NCBI RefSeq assembly: GCF_000512695.2
Contig: NZ_AZRW02000011.1
Coordinates: 1-64,000 of the forward strand
Reading direction: 5' to 3'
Length of the DNA: 64,000 nucleotides
Origin: Pseudomonas sp. QTF5
Lineage (GTDB): Bacteria > Pseudomonadota > Gammaproteobacteria > Pseudomonadales > Pseudomonadaceae
Shown piece by piece: positions 1-9,788 of the stretch. Made by a program: the position numbers and the translations under genes. Under the pieces are notes generated by a model. That model was not told the origin of the DNA and ran no database searches. It saw only the letters and a list, made by a program, of their open reading frames with translations. Numbering within the stretch: position 1 is the first letter of the stretch; the number at the start of each line of letters is the position of its first letter.

Positions 1-91
1 CCCCCTGCGAAAGCTTAGTGGGCGATCGCAGAGGGCGGCGGGGGTAGCCATTTCATTATTTGACCGCATGTCCCTGATAGAACTCGGTCAC

Positions 92-119
92 CTGTGGGAG
101 CGGGCTTGCTCGCGAAGAA
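92..119 (+). repeat. Single REP element
   Basis: One copy of the main Pseudomonas REP of this window (core GTGGGAGCGGGCTTGCTCG) lies just downstream of the betT stop. There is no inverted partner within 100 bp, so it is a lone REP rather than a REPIN. Confidence 0.85.
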
Positions 120-158
120 TGCGACGCGGTGTCACTGGAACACCGCGCCACTCACTTC

Positions 159-2165
159 TTAGCTATAAACCCGGCCAAGAAGCTGCCGATGGCTTTCAAA
201 CTGATCGAGCACGTCACGGGTGATCTGATCCTGAGTGAAGCCCATCAAGTCGTAGTCCTGGCTGCCGTTGTGCAGGTACACCTCGGCGCGGTAGTAACGT
301 GCGCGAGGCTCATCAGCGCTTTCGGCAGACACCGTGTCACTCGCCGCCGCCAGATAACCGTCCAGGCTCACTTCGTAGACAAAAGGGTTGCCCTCTTCCA
401 TCTCGATCCGCACGCCCATGCAGCGTTTCGACTTGCCCAGCAACGTCTGCACATCCAGACCCTGAGCACGCAATTGCACAGCCGCATCTTCCAGCGCCGT
501 GCTGACCTGCTTGTCCATGAAACGCTGAACGATCGACTGGTTCGGTTGCAGGTCCAGCTGGGTCAGGCGCTCGCTGAAACCACGACGACCACGCGCCGCC
601 AGTTCCGCTTGCTCCTGTTCGATTTGCACGTCCTGGCGCATGGCCTTGTGCAAGCCAAACATGAAGAACACCAGCACCACCGAGAACGGCAGCCCCGCCA
701 GCACCACCATGGTTTGCATGGCTTCGAAGTTACCGGCGAACAGCAGACCGATGGTCACCAGGGTGATCACCGCCGACCAGAAAATCCGCAGCCAGTGCGG
801 CGCATCTTCGTCGACGTTGCCGCCTTTGCAGGAAAGGTTGGCCATCATCACCGCGCCGGAATCCGCCGGGGTCAGGAACAGCACGAAGCCGACAAAAATC
901 GATACGCCGATCACGATCTTCGACGCCGGGTAATGCTCAAGCAACTGATAGATCGCCATCGACGGCTGTTCCAGCGCCGTCTTCCCGAGCTCCACCGCCC
1001 CATGGTTCATCACCAGGTCCAGGGCCGAGTTACCGAAGATCGACAGCCATGCCAGGGTGAAGCCCAGCGGAATCAGCAGCACGCCGGCCACCAGTTCACG
1101 TACCGTGCGACCACGGGAAATACGTGCGATGAACATGCCTACGAATGGCGCCCAGGAAATCCACCAGGCCCAGTAGAACAGAGTCCACAGGCCCAGCCAG
1201 CGGTCGGACTTCTCACTGTCGCCTTCATACACATAGAGGTCGAAAGTCTTCAGCACCACGCCGTTCAGGTAGTCGCCGATGTTCTGCACAAAGCCGTTGA
1301 GCAGGTGCAGGGTCGGGCCGAACAGCAGCACGAAAATCAGCAGACCGCTGAACAGCACGATGTTCAGGTTGGACAGACGACGAATGCCGTTTTCCACGCC
1401 AGACACGGCGGCGATAGTCGCCACGGTGCTCATCACGATGATCACGATCAGCAGGTTGGTGTTGCTGTGTTCCATGCCGAACAGGTTTTCCAGCCCCGAC
1501 GACACTTGCAGCGAACCGATCCCCAGGTTCGTCACCAGCCCCAGCAGGGTCACGAACATGCCGAAGCCGTCCACCGCATGACCGGCCGCGCCTTTGACCC
1601 AACGCTCGCCGACCAGCGGATACAGTGCCGACCGCAACGCCAGCGGCTGATTATGACGGTAAGCAAAGTACGCCACGGCCAAGCCGACCAGTGCGTAGAT
1701 CGCCCAGCCATGCAGGCCCCAATGCAGGAATGTCAGTTGCACCGCCTGACGAGCCGCAAGGTTGCTGCCGGCCACGCCTTCCGGCGGATTGAAATAGTGG
1801 TCCAGCGGTTCGGAAGCACCGAAGTACAGCAACGAGATGCCAATACCCGACGAGAACAACATCCCCGCCCAGGCGCCGTAGCTGAAATCCGGGGTGTCGT
1901 CCTTGCTGCCCAGTTTGAGTTTGCCGTAGGACGAAAACGCCAGGCCAACCACAAAAACCAGATAAGCGGCGATCACCACCATGTAGTACCAGCCGAAGCT
2001 GCGGGACAACCAGGCCTGGGCAATACCAAGCATTCTGCCAGCCTCTTGCGGGGCGATGATCAGAATAGAGGTCAACAGCAGGATCAGCGCGGTAGAGGTG
2101 TAAAACACCCAACCGTTGATCGTCACCTTCTCGGGTGGGGTCTTTATTAGAGAGGCAGAACTCAT
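159..2165 (-). CDS. betT: BCCT-family high-affinity choline transporter BetT
   Basis: Imports choline (proton or sodium coupled) across the inner membrane to feed the divergent betIBA genes. The 668-residue product has about 12 hydrophobic segments up to about residue 508. The BCCT tryptophan-rich signature (TLFYWAWWISWAPFVGMF) lies near residues 325-345. A hydrophilic C-terminal tail of about 160 residues is typical of BetT and acts as an osmosensor in that family. I chose the ATG at 2165, giving MSSASLIKTPP; an upstream ATG would add 12 residues unlike the family. The BetI-type palindrome sits in the 323-bp gap shared with betI, so choline derepression of both sides is likely. Family assignment is firm; the exact paralogue (BetT1 versus BetT3 type) is inferred from the neighbourhood. 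Confidence 0.95.
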   Translation of the reverse strand: MSSASLIKTPPEKVTINGWVFYTSTALILLLTSILIIAPQEAGRMLGIAQAWLSRSFGWYYMVVIAAYLVFVVGLAFSSYGKLKLGSKDDTPDFSYGAWAGMLFSSGIGISLLYFGASEPLDHYFNPPEGVAGSNLAARQAVQLTFLHWGLHGWAIYALVGLAVAYFAYRHNQPLALRSALYPLVGERWVKGAAGHAVDGFGMFVTLLGLVTNLGIGSLQVSSGLENLFGMEHSNTNLLIVIIVMSTVATIAAVSGVENGIRRLSNLNIVLFSGLLIFVLLFGPTLHLLNGFVQNIGDYLNGVVLKTFDLYVYEGDSEKSDRWLGLWTLFYWAWWISWAPFVGMFIARISRGRTVRELVAGVLLIPLGFTLAWLSIFGNSALDLVMNHGAVELGKTALEQPSMAIYQLLEHYPASKIVIGVSIFVGFVLFLTPADSGAVMMANLSCKGGNVDEDAPHWLRIFWSAVITLVTIGLLFAGNFEAMQTMVVLAGLPFSVVLVFFMFGLHKAMRQDVQIEQEQAELAARGRRGFSERLTQLDLQPNQSIVQRFMDKQVSTALEDAAVQLRAQGLDVQTLLGKSKRCMGVRIEMEEGNPFVYEVSLDGYLAAASDTVSAESADEPRARYYRAEVYLHNGSQDYDLMGFTQDQITRDVLDQFESHRQLLGRVYS

Positions 2166-2488
2166 GGCACAGATGCTCCAGGCAGTGCGAGAGAAGAACA
2201 CAAGGCAACGCGGTACCCGACCAATCGGTTAGTTGGCAGCCGACCAGTGGGTGATATAAAGACACCCCGAAAAAAGCCCGAACCCCTTGGAACGCCAGTG
2301 CGTATAGGTTTCGAGCATTTTTGGATGTCGGTTTATCGCCATTTACACGTAGGAAAAATCTGTAAGCAGCGACGAATTGTCGCAGATCTTATTCTTTGTT
2401 GATTGAACGTTCAATCAAAACAAAATAGACTGGCCCTCGATCCGGTAGCCGTTTTTCGTCCACCGGAAGGCCTAAGGAGATGTGCAAG
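2166..2488. promoter_or_regulatory. betT-betI divergent intergenic region
   Basis: This 323-bp gap separates the divergent betT and betI genes. It holds the perfect palindrome described separately and an A/T-rich stretch around 2340-2420, as expected of divergent promoters. I could not assign -35/-10 boxes with certainty. Confidence 0.6.
2399..2418. promoter_or_regulatory. BetI operator, perfect 20-bp palindrome
   Basis: TTGATTGAAC followed directly by its exact reverse complement GTTCAATCAA. It lies 71 bp upstream of the betI AAGGAG and between the divergent betT and betI starts. The form (TTGATTGAACGTTCAAT) matches the BetI site reported for Pseudomonas bet genes, as I recall it. Binding is inferred from sequence and position. 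Confidence 0.85.
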
Positions 2489-3082
2489 ATGCCCAAGGTC
2501 GGTATGCAACCCATCCGCCGTCAGCAATTGATCGAAGCCACGTTGCAGGCTGTCGATCAGGTCGGCATGGGGGACGCCAGCATTGCGCTGATCGCCCGTT
2601 TGGCCGGTGTCTCGAATGGCATCATCAGTCACTACTTTCAGGACAAGAACGGTCTGATCGCCGCCACGGCGCAGTATCTGATGAGTGTCCTCAGCGAGAA
2701 CGTCACCGCGCGCCGTCAGGCGCTGGAGGACACCAGCCCACGGGCTCACCTTCAGGTGATTATCGAAGGCAACTTCGACGCCAGCCAGGTCAATGGCCCG
2801 GCAATGAAAACCTGGCTGGCCTTCTGGGCCACCAGCATGCACCACCCGTCATTACACAGGTTGCAGCGGATCAACGATCACCGTCTGTATTCCAACCTGT
2901 GCTGCCAGTTCCGCCGTGTGTTGCCGCTTGATCAAGCGCGCAGCGCCGCCCGCGGCCTGGCAGCCCTCATTGACGGTTTGTGGTTGCGCGGCGCGCTGTC
3001 TGGAGATGCTTTCGACACCGGGCAGGCGCACCAGATCGCTTACGAATACATGGATTTCCAACTGGCCAAGCAGGTGAGTTAG
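2489..3082 (+). CDS. betI: TetR-family choline-responsive repressor BetI
   Basis: Represses the bet genes when choline is absent. The 197-residue product has an N-terminal TetR helix-turn-helix (about residues 25-48: [20 protein letters not shown]) and the BetI-type C-terminal ligand domain. I start it at the ATG at 2489 because AAGGAG at 2474-2479 is 9 nt upstream. The alternative ATG at 2480 touches the Shine-Dalgarno directly. It is first in the betI-betB-betA series, with betB about 106 bp downstream, and probably autoregulates through the palindrome at 2399-2418. Confidence 0.95.
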   Translation: MPKVGMQPIRRQQLIEATLQAVDQVGMGDASIALIARLAGVSNGIISHYFQDKNGLIAATAQYLMSVLSENVTARRQALEDTSPRAHLQVIIEGNFDASQVNGPAMKTWLAFWATSMHHPSLHRLQRINDHRLYSNLCCQFRRVLPLDQARSAARGLAALIDGLWLRGALSGDAFDTGQAHQIAYEYMDFQLAKQVS

Positions 3083-3188
3083 AGCACACATAACCGCTCA
3101 GCCCCTGAACCGCTACCGACCGCGATGCCACTGCTACACGGCTCGCCCGGTGGTCAACGCCAACCACTTATGCACTTGCGAGGACTTT

Positions 3189-4661
3189 ATGGCCCGTTTC
3201 GAACTGCAAAAACTCTACATCGATGGCGGCTACAGTGACGCCAGCAGCGACGCCACCTTCGAAGCCATCAACCCGGCTAACGGTGAAGTCCTCGCAACCG
3301 TACAACGTGCGACCAAGGAAGACGTTGAGCGTGCTGTGGTCAGCGCCGAAAAGGGCCAGAAAATCTGGGCTGCGATGACTGCCATGGAGCGCTCGCGCAT
3401 CCTGCGTCGTGCCGTCGACATCCTGCGTGAGCGCAACGATGAACTGGCCGCCCTGGAAACCCTGGACACCGGCAAGGCGTACTCCGAAACCCGTTACGTC
3501 GACATCGTTACCGGCGCTGACGTGCTGGAGTACTACGCAGGCCTGGTGCCGGCCATCGAAGGCGAGCAGATTCCACTGCGCACCACGTCTTTCGTTTACA
3601 CCCGTCGCGAGCCGCTGGGCGTCGTGGCCGGTATCGGCGCGTGGAACTACCCGATCCAGATCGCTTTGTGGAAATCCGCACCTGCCCTGGCGGCCGGTAA
3701 CGCGATGATCTTCAAGCCAAGCGAAGTCACCTCCCTGACCACGCTGAAACTGGCCGAGATCTACACCGAAGCTGGCGTTCCGGCTGGCGTGTTCAACGTT
3801 CTGACCGGCAGCGGCCGTGAAGTCGGCACCTGGCTGACCGAACACCCACGCATCGAAAAAATCTCCTTCACCGGTGGCACCGACACCGGCAAGAAGGTCA
3901 TGGCCAGCGCTTCCGCCTCGTCGCTGAAAGACGTGACCATGGAACTGGGCGGCAAATCTCCGCTGATCATTTTCGACGACGCCGACCTGGATCGCGCCGC
4001 CGACACCGCCATGATGGCCAACTTCTACAGCTCCGGTCAGGTCTGCACCAACGGCACTCGCGTGTTCGTACCGAGCCACCTGAAAGCAGCTTTCGAAGCC
4101 AAGATCGTTGAGCGTGTTGCACGCATTCGCGTCGGCAACCCGGAAGACGAAAACACCAACTTCGGCCCGTTGGTCAGCTTCGCCCACATGGAAAGCGTGC
4201 TGGGTTACATCGCCAAAGGTAAGGAAGAAGGCGCGCGCCTGCTGTGCGGCGGCGATCGTCTGACCGACGGCGAATTCGCCAAAGGCGCGTTCGTGGCACC
4301 GACCGTGTTCACCGATTGCACCGACGAGATGACCATCGTTCGCGAAGAAATCTTCGGCCCGGTGATGAGCATCCTGACCTATGAAACCGAAGAAGAAGTG
4401 ATCCGTCGTGCCAACGACACCGAGTTCGGTTTGGCCGCTGGCGTCGTCACCAAAGACCTGAACCGCGCTCACCGTGTGATCCATCAACTGGAAGCCGGAA
4501 TCTGCTGGATCAACGCCTGGGGCGAGTCCGACGCCAAGATGCCGGTCGGCGGCTACAAGCAGTCGGGCGTGGGCCGTGAGAACGGCATCAGCTCGCTGAA
4601 CAACTTCACACGCATCAAATCGGTACAGGTCGAACTGGGCGATTACGCCTCGGTGTTCTAA
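3189..4661 (+). CDS. betB: Betaine aldehyde dehydrogenase
   Basis: Oxidises betaine aldehyde to glycine betaine with NAD(P)+, the second step from choline. The 490-residue aldehyde dehydrogenase shows the catalytic cysteine in [11 protein letters not shown] (Cys286) and the general-base glutamate in MELGGKSP (Glu252). These match the numbering of the P. aeruginosa enzyme. The start at 3189 ([13 protein letters not shown]) has GAGGA about 5 nt upstream; the longer frame from 3150 is not family-like. It sits between betI and betA. The 170-bp gap to betA holds a REPIN, which may trim or stabilise the mRNA between the two genes. Confidence 0.97.
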   Translation: MARFELQKLYIDGGYSDASSDATFEAINPANGEVLATVQRATKEDVERAVVSAEKGQKIWAAMTAMERSRILRRAVDILRERNDELAALETLDTGKAYSETRYVDIVTGADVLEYYAGLVPAIEGEQIPLRTTSFVYTRREPLGVVAGIGAWNYPIQIALWKSAPALAAGNAMIFKPSEVTSLTTLKLAEIYTEAGVPAGVFNVLTGSGREVGTWLTEHPRIEKISFTGGTDTGKKVMASASASSLKDVTMELGGKSPLIIFDDADLDRAADTAMMANFYSSGQVCTNGTRVFVPSHLKAAFEAKIVERVARIRVGNPEDENTNFGPLVSFAHMESVLGYIAKGKEEGARLLCGGDRLTDGEFAKGAFVAPTVFTDCTDEMTIVREEIFGPVMSILTYETEEEVIRRANDTEFGLAAGVVTKDLNRAHRVIHQLEAGICWINAWGESDAKMPVGGYKQSGVGRENGISSLNNFTRIKSVQVELGDYASVF

Positions 4662-4691
4662 GGCGGTATTTGTTTCGCCTGCGAGGCCGTC

Positions 4692-4780
4692 ATCGCGGGC
4701 AAGCCCGCTCCCACAGGTTTGGCGTCGTTCGCCAAATCTGCGGTAACCCCGACCCTGTGGGAGCGTGGCTTGCCCGCGAT
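4692..4780. repeat. REPIN (inverted REP pair) between betB and betA
   Basis: Two REP copies in opposite orientation (4692-4717 and 4753-4780) separated by about 35 bp. They use the TTGCCCGCGAT variant rather than TTGCTCGCGAA. It lies inside the bet operon. Confidence 0.85.
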
Positions 4781-4831
4781 CGAGTGCGAAGCACTCGCCT
4801 GACCTGACCATATTCAACGAGGGTGCATTCA

Positions 4832-6535
4832 ATGTCCCAAGAATTCGATTACATCATCATCGGTGCCGGCTCGGCCGGTAACACCCTGGCGACCCGTCTG
4901 ACTGAAGACGAAGGCGTCACCGTCCTGCTGCTCGAAGCGGGCGGCCCGGATTACCGTCTCGACTTCCGCACGCAAATGCCGGCCGCCCTGGCGTTCCCGC
5001 TGCAAGGTCGTCGCTACAACTGGGCCTATGAAACCGATCCAGAGCCACACATGGACGGCCGCCGGATGGAATGCGGACGTGGCAAGGGCCTGGGTGGTTC
5101 TTCGCTGATCAACGGCATGTGCTACATCCGCGGCAACGCGATGGACTACGACGGCTGGGCCAAACTGCCCGGCCTGGAAGACTGGACCTACCTCGACTGC
5201 CTGCCGTATTTCCGCAAGGCGGAAACCCGTGACATCGGCCCGAACGACTACCACGGTGGCGACGGTCCGGTCAGCGTGACCACACCAAAAGCCGGCAACA
5301 ACCCGCTGTTCCACGCGATGGTTGAAGCCGGCGTGCAGGCCGGTTACCCGCGTACCGAAGACCTCAACGGCTACCAGCAAGAAGGCTTCGGCCCGATGGA
5401 CCGCACCGTGACGCCGAACGGCCGTCGCGCCAGCACCGCTCGCGGTTACCTGGACGTCGCCAAGAAGCGTTCGACCCTGACCATCGTCACCCATGCCCTG
5501 ACCGACAAGATTCTGTTCGAAGGCAAGCGTGCGATCGGCGTGCGTTACCTGATCGGCGCCGCTGAAGAGCGCGTTGAAGCCCGCGCCCGCAAGGAAGTGC
5601 TGCTGTGCTCCGGCGCCATCGCCTCGCCGCAGATCCTGCAGCGCTCCGGCGTCGGCCCGGCCGAACTGCTGAAGAAACTCGACATTCCGGTAGTCCACGA
5701 CCTGCCGGGCGTTGGCGAAAACCTGCAGGATCACCTTGAGCTGTACCTGCAATACGCCTGCACCCAACCGGTCTCGCTGTACCCGTCGCTGCTGCTGCAC
5801 AACCAGCCGGCCATCGGTGCCGAGTGGCTGTTCAACGGTACCGGCATCGGCGCCAGCAACCAGTTCGAGGCCGGTGGTTTCATCCGCACCCGCCCGGACT
5901 TCGAATGGCCGAACATTCAGTACCACTTCCTGCCGGTGGCGATTAACTACAACGGCAGCAACGGTGTGAAAGAGCACGGCTTCCAGGCGCACATGGGTTC
6001 CATGCGTTCGCCAAGTCGCGGTCGCATCCAGGCCAAGTCCAAGGATCCGCGCGAGTACCCGAGCATCCTGTTCAACTACATGGCCACCGAGCAGGACTGG
6101 CAGGAATTCCGCGACGGCATCCGCCTGACCCGTGAAATCATGCAGCAGCCAGCACTGGACGCCTTCCGTGGCCGCGAAATCAGCCCGGGCATCGAGGTGC
6201 AAACCGATGAGCAGCTGGACACGTTCATCCGCGAACACGCCGAAACAGCGTTCCACCCGTCCTGCTCGTGCAAGATGGGCACCGACGAGATGGCCGTGGT
6301 CGATGGCGAAGGTCGTGTGCACGGCATGCAGGCCCTGCGCGTGGTCGATGCCTCGATCATGCCGATCATCACCACCGGCAACCTGAACGCGCCAACGATC
6401 ATGATGGCCGAGAAAATCGCCGACAAGATCCGCGGTCGCAAGCCATTGCCGCGTAGCAAGGCCGCCTACTTCGTGGCCGGTGATGCACCGGTGCGTGGCA
6501 AGCCGTTGCGGGATGTGAGCCTGACTGCTCAGTAA
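4832..6535 (+). CDS. betA: Choline dehydrogenase (GMC oxidoreductase)
   Basis: FAD enzyme at the inner membrane that oxidises choline to betaine aldehyde and passes electrons to the respiratory chain. The 567-residue product opens with the FAD-binding [18 protein letters not shown] (about residues 5-22) and carries the GMC segment [18 protein letters not shown] near residue 90. The C-terminal active-site region includes [10 protein letters not shown] (His about 475) and [15 protein letters not shown]. The start at 4832 follows AACGAGGG at 4816-4823; a GTG at 4823 would overlap that ribosome site. It is the last gene of betIBA. Confidence 0.97.
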   Translation: MSQEFDYIIIGAGSAGNTLATRLTEDEGVTVLLLEAGGPDYRLDFRTQMPAALAFPLQGRRYNWAYETDPEPHMDGRRMECGRGKGLGGSSLINGMCYIRGNAMDYDGWAKLPGLEDWTYLDCLPYFRKAETRDIGPNDYHGGDGPVSVTTPKAGNNPLFHAMVEAGVQAGYPRTEDLNGYQQEGFGPMDRTVTPNGRRASTARGYLDVAKKRSTLTIVTHALTDKILFEGKRAIGVRYLIGAAEERVEARARKEVLLCSGAIASPQILQRSGVGPAELLKKLDIPVVHDLPGVGENLQDHLELYLQYACTQPVSLYPSLLLHNQPAIGAEWLFNGTGIGASNQFEAGGFIRTRPDFEWPNIQYHFLPVAINYNGSNGVKEHGFQAHMGSMRSPSRGRIQAKSKDPREYPSILFNYMATEQDWQEFRDGIRLTREIMQQPALDAFRGREISPGIEVQTDEQLDTFIREHAETAFHPSCSCKMGTDEMAVVDGEGRVHGMQALRVVDASIMPIITTGNLNAPTIMMAEKIADKIRGRKPLPRSKAAYFVAGDAPVRGKPLRDVSLTAQ

Positions 6536-6556
6536 GACAGTTACACCGAGGCGCGG

Positions 6557-6654
6557 CCTTCGCGAGCAAGCCCGCTCCCACATTAGATCTCTGGTGTTCA
6601 CAAAATCTGTGTTCACTACCGATCTAATGTGGGAGCGGGCTTGCTCGCGAAGGG
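6557..6654. repeat. REPIN downstream of betA
   Basis: Two REP copies in inverted orientation flank a spacer that itself contains inverted TTAGATCT / GATCTAA segments. Transcripts of the region could form one long hairpin. Confidence 0.9.
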
Positions 6655-6819
6655 GCCCGACCAAACAACACATAACGTCATGCCATACACCGGGCAACCC
6701 CTCCCTACACCGCTCCGCCCTTGATCTACCCCCCGCCCAGGCCTAATCTAGCGCCACGCAAACGCTTCACCCCCTCGCAATACCGATACATCGCAACTCC
6801 ATACCAAGGAGGTTCCCGA

Positions 6820-8262
6820 ATGTTCGATTTCCACCCCCAGCTCAAGCAGCGCTTCGCTGCCTTGCGCACGGGCGCTGAATTCTTTTCGCTGCGTTATGTG
6901 CGCGAGTCCGGCCAGTACCTGTCGGTGCGCAAGAACGTCGCCGAACCGCCGAGCCTGAGCCGCGACGAAGGCGCGATGCTGACCGTTCGGGTCAACGGCG
7001 TCGAAGCCTATGCCGCCACCAATGACTTGTCCCTATCCGGCCTGCAAGCCGCGCTGGAAAAAGCCGAGCAACAAGCCCGTCGACTCAAGCCTCACGCCCT
7101 GCTCGACCTGCGCGAGCAAGCCGTCTCCAGCGACCGCGCCGACTATTTCTCGCCTAACTTCGATCAGCCCTTTGCATCACTGAGCGATTGCTACCAATTG
7201 CTCGGCGCCGAATCCGCCGCCGTACCCAAGGACGAGCGGCTGGTGAACTGGCAGGCGAGCATCGGCATCACCAACGTCGAGCAAATCTACCTCAACAGCG
7301 CCGGTGCCGAATTGCGTCAGGCCCAGCGCTTCGTCTACCCGAGCGTGGACGTCACCGCCTACGACGGCAACGACAGCCAGACCCGTAGCCTCGGCCGCGA
7401 GAACTTCGGCCAGCAGGGCGGTTTTGATGTGATCAGCCGTTGCGGCCTGATCGGTGCCGGCCCGAAAGTCGCCGATCAGGCGCTGCAATTGCTGCTGGCA
7501 CCCAACACTCCGCAAGGCCCGCGCGATCTGTTGCTGATGCCCGACCAGATGATGCTGCAGATCCACGAGTCCATCGGTCACCCGCTGGAACTGGACCGCA
7601 TCCTCGGCGATGAGCGCAATTACGCCGGCACCAGTTTCGTCAAGGCAGAAGACTTCGGCAGCCTGCAATACGGCTCCGAACTGCTCAACGTGACGTTCGA
7701 CCCGGACATCCCCGAGCAGCTCGCCAGCTATGGCCATGACGACGATGGCAGCGCTGCCAGCAAACAATTTTTGATCAAGGAAGGTTTGCTGCTGCGGCCA
7801 TTGGGCGGCGCGCTGTCGCAATTTCGTGCCGGCATGGATGGCGTTGCCAACAGCCGCGCCTGCGGCTGGAACCGTCCGCCGATCGACCGCATGGCCAACC
7901 TCAACATCGAGCCCGGCGATCAGCCGCTGGAGCAGATGATCGGCAATATCGAGCACGGCATTTTGATGAGCACCAACCGTTCGTGGTCGATCGACGATGC
8001 GCGCAACAAATTCCAGTTCGGTTGCGAATGGGGCCAGTTGATCGAAAACGGCGAACTCAAGGGTGTGGTGAAGAACCCGAACTACCGGGCGATTTCCGCA
8101 CAATTCTGGAAAAGCCTCAGCGCTGTCGGCGATGCCAACACCGTCAAAGTGCTAGGCACGCCGAACTGCGGCAAGGGCGAACCGAACCAGGTGATCCGCG
8201 TCGGTCACGCGTCGCCGGCCTGCGTGTTCAGCAATGTTGATGTGTTTGGAGGAGACGCCTGA
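6820..8262 (+). CDS. TldD-like zinc metallopeptidase subunit (TldD/PmbA family)
   Basis: The 480-residue product carries the TldD-type zinc motif HESIGH (His249-Glu250...His254). A cysteine near residue 468 (ASPACVFSN) could serve as the further ligand known in TldD. TldD/TldE heterodimers unfold and cleave peptides through a narrow tunnel, for example in microcin B17 or CcdA processing in Escherichia coli. The N terminus differs from canonical Pseudomonas TldD, so this is probably a second, paralogous pair. The start at 6820 is set by a strong AAGGAGGT at 6806-6813. The stop overlaps the next ATG (TGATG), so the two subunits are translationally coupled. Substrate is unknown. Confidence 0.85.
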   Translation: MFDFHPQLKQRFAALRTGAEFFSLRYVRESGQYLSVRKNVAEPPSLSRDEGAMLTVRVNGVEAYAATNDLSLSGLQAALEKAEQQARRLKPHALLDLREQAVSSDRADYFSPNFDQPFASLSDCYQLLGAESAAVPKDERLVNWQASIGITNVEQIYLNSAGAELRQAQRFVYPSVDVTAYDGNDSQTRSLGRENFGQQGGFDVISRCGLIGAGPKVADQALQLLLAPNTPQGPRDLLLMPDQMMLQIHESIGHPLELDRILGDERNYAGTSFVKAEDFGSLQYGSELLNVTFDPDIPEQLASYGHDDDGSAASKQFLIKEGLLLRPLGGALSQFRAGMDGVANSRACGWNRPPIDRMANLNIEPGDQPLEQMIGNIEHGILMSTNRSWSIDDARNKFQFGCEWGQLIENGELKGVVKNPNYRAISAQFWKSLSAVGDANTVKVLGTPNCGKGEPNQVIRVGHASPACVFSNVDVFGGDA

Positions 8263-9599
8263 TGAGTACTTCCAAGAGTCAGGCTCAGTCATTCAAGGAC
8301 CTGGTCAATTGGCTGCGCGACGCAATTCGTGGGCCGGAGCAATTCACCCTCAGCTACGCCGCCGAGTCGTCGGCTTTCGTGCGCTTCAACCATGCCAAAG
8401 TCCGTCAGGCCGGGCAGGTGCAGCAAGCGAGTGTCGGGTTCAAACTGATTAACGATGGTCGTCATGCCGATCTGAATATCACGCTGTCGGGCGACCACGA
8501 AGTCGATCTTCAGCGTCTGGCCGAAGGTCTGCAACAGTTGCGCGAAACCCTGCCACTGTTGCCTCAGGATCCGTACCTGCTGCTTAACCAGAACGACTGG
8601 CAGAGTAACAACGTGCAGGAGCATCCGCTGCCGGACACCGAGCAAGTGGTCGCTGAAATCACTCAAGCTGCAGAGGGGCTGGACCTGGTCGGTTTCTATG
8701 CCGCCGGTCCCATCAGTCGTGGTTTTGCCAGTTCATCGGGCGCCTTCGGCTGGCATCAGGCCAACAGTTTCAACTTCGACTTCAGCCTGTTCCATGAAAA
8801 CGGTCAGGCGGTGAAAGCCAGCTATGCCGGGCACGACTGGAACAGCGAAGGGTTTGCCAGGCGCTTCCAGCAGGCCCGCGAACAGTTGGCGTTTCTGGGT
8901 CGGCCGTTGCGCACGCTGGCGCCCGGCGAATACCGTGCTTATCTGGCGCCGGCAGCGCTGGAAGAAATCATGGGCATGCTCAGCTGGGGCGGGTTTTCGG
9001 CCCAGGCGATTGCCAGTAAACAGAGCCCGTTGCAGAAGCTCTACGCCAGCGAAACCTGCTTCAGCCCCAACGTATGGTTAAGTGAGCAGGTCAGCGATTC
9101 CTTGAGCCCGGCGTTTTCCGACGAAGGTTATCCCCGCGATGATCTGGGGTTGATCGCCAAAGGCATGGCCAATGCCCGACTGATCAATTCCCGCAGCGCC
9201 GCCGAATACGATCTCACTGCCAACGGCGCCAGCAGCCATGAATATCCAACAGCGCTGATCATGAAAGGCGGCGACCTGGAGCAGGCGGACATCCTCAAGC
9301 GCCTCGGCACCGGGCTCTACATCAGCAACCTGTGGTACCTGAACTACTCGGACCAACCGGCGGCGCGCCTGACCGGCATGACGCGATTTGCGACCTTCTG
9401 GGTCGAGAACGGCGAGATTCAGGCGCCGGTCAGCACCATGCGTTTCGATGACAGCGTCTACAGCTTGCTTGGGTCGCAGCTGGAAGCATTGACCGAGGAA
9501 CGCGAGCTGATGTTGTCGGCCAGCACCTACAGTCAGCGGGCCACGGCCTCGGCGTTGTTGCCCGGTGCGCTCGTCAGCCGACTTACGTTGACGCTGTAA
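8262..9599 (+). CDS. TldE/PmbA-like partner subunit
   Basis: The 445-residue product shares the TldD/PmbA fold but has no HExxxH zinc site, as expected of the non-catalytic TldE half. Its C-terminal half contains family-like segments (YDLTANGASSHEYPTALIMK; GLYISNLWYLNYSDQPAARL). The start codon overlaps the upstream stop by one base, with GGAGG at 8250-8254 as ribosome site, which suggests 1:1 synthesis with the TldD-like subunit. No RiPP precursor or modifying enzyme is visible beside the pair. Family call is good; a specific function cannot be given. Confidence 0.82.
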   Translation: MSTSKSQAQSFKDLVNWLRDAIRGPEQFTLSYAAESSAFVRFNHAKVRQAGQVQQASVGFKLINDGRHADLNITLSGDHEVDLQRLAEGLQQLRETLPLLPQDPYLLLNQNDWQSNNVQEHPLPDTEQVVAEITQAAEGLDLVGFYAAGPISRGFASSSGAFGWHQANSFNFDFSLFHENGQAVKASYAGHDWNSEGFARRFQQAREQLAFLGRPLRTLAPGEYRAYLAPAALEEIMGMLSWGGFSAQAIASKQSPLQKLYASETCFSPNVWLSEQVSDSLSPAFSDEGYPRDDLGLIAKGMANARLINSRSAAEYDLTANGASSHEYPTALIMKGGDLEQADILKRLGTGLYISNLWYLNYSDQPAARLTGMTRFATFWVENGEIQAPVSTMRFDDSVYSLLGSQLEALTEERELMLSASTYSQRATASALLPGALVSRLTLTL

Positions 9600-9607
9600 A
9601 CACAAAC

Positions 9608-9744
9608 CTGTGACGAGGGAGCTTGCTCCCGCTGGGCTGCGAAGCGGCCCCCTAGATCGGCAAACGCGTTCTATCAGACATACCGCATTCGCCGGATTTA
9701 CGACTGCTACGCAGCCGAACGGGAGCAAGCTCCCTCGCCACAGG
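9608..9744. repeat. REPIN of a second REP family
   Basis: Inverted copies of a different palindrome (core GAGGGAGCTTGCTCCCGCTGG, ending GCGAAGCGGCCCC). It lies between tldE-like and the MFS gene. The same family recurs near 53.5 and 60.4 kb. Confidence 0.85.
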
Positions 9745-9788
9745 GTTCAACGTCAGCCATGAATCTGCATTAATCCACAAGAGGTCCC

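Noticed and set aside
129-2150. 673-codon open frame opposite betT
   Set aside because: Rich in His, Gln and Arg as typical of antisense Pseudomonas frames; betT on the other strand is unmistakable.
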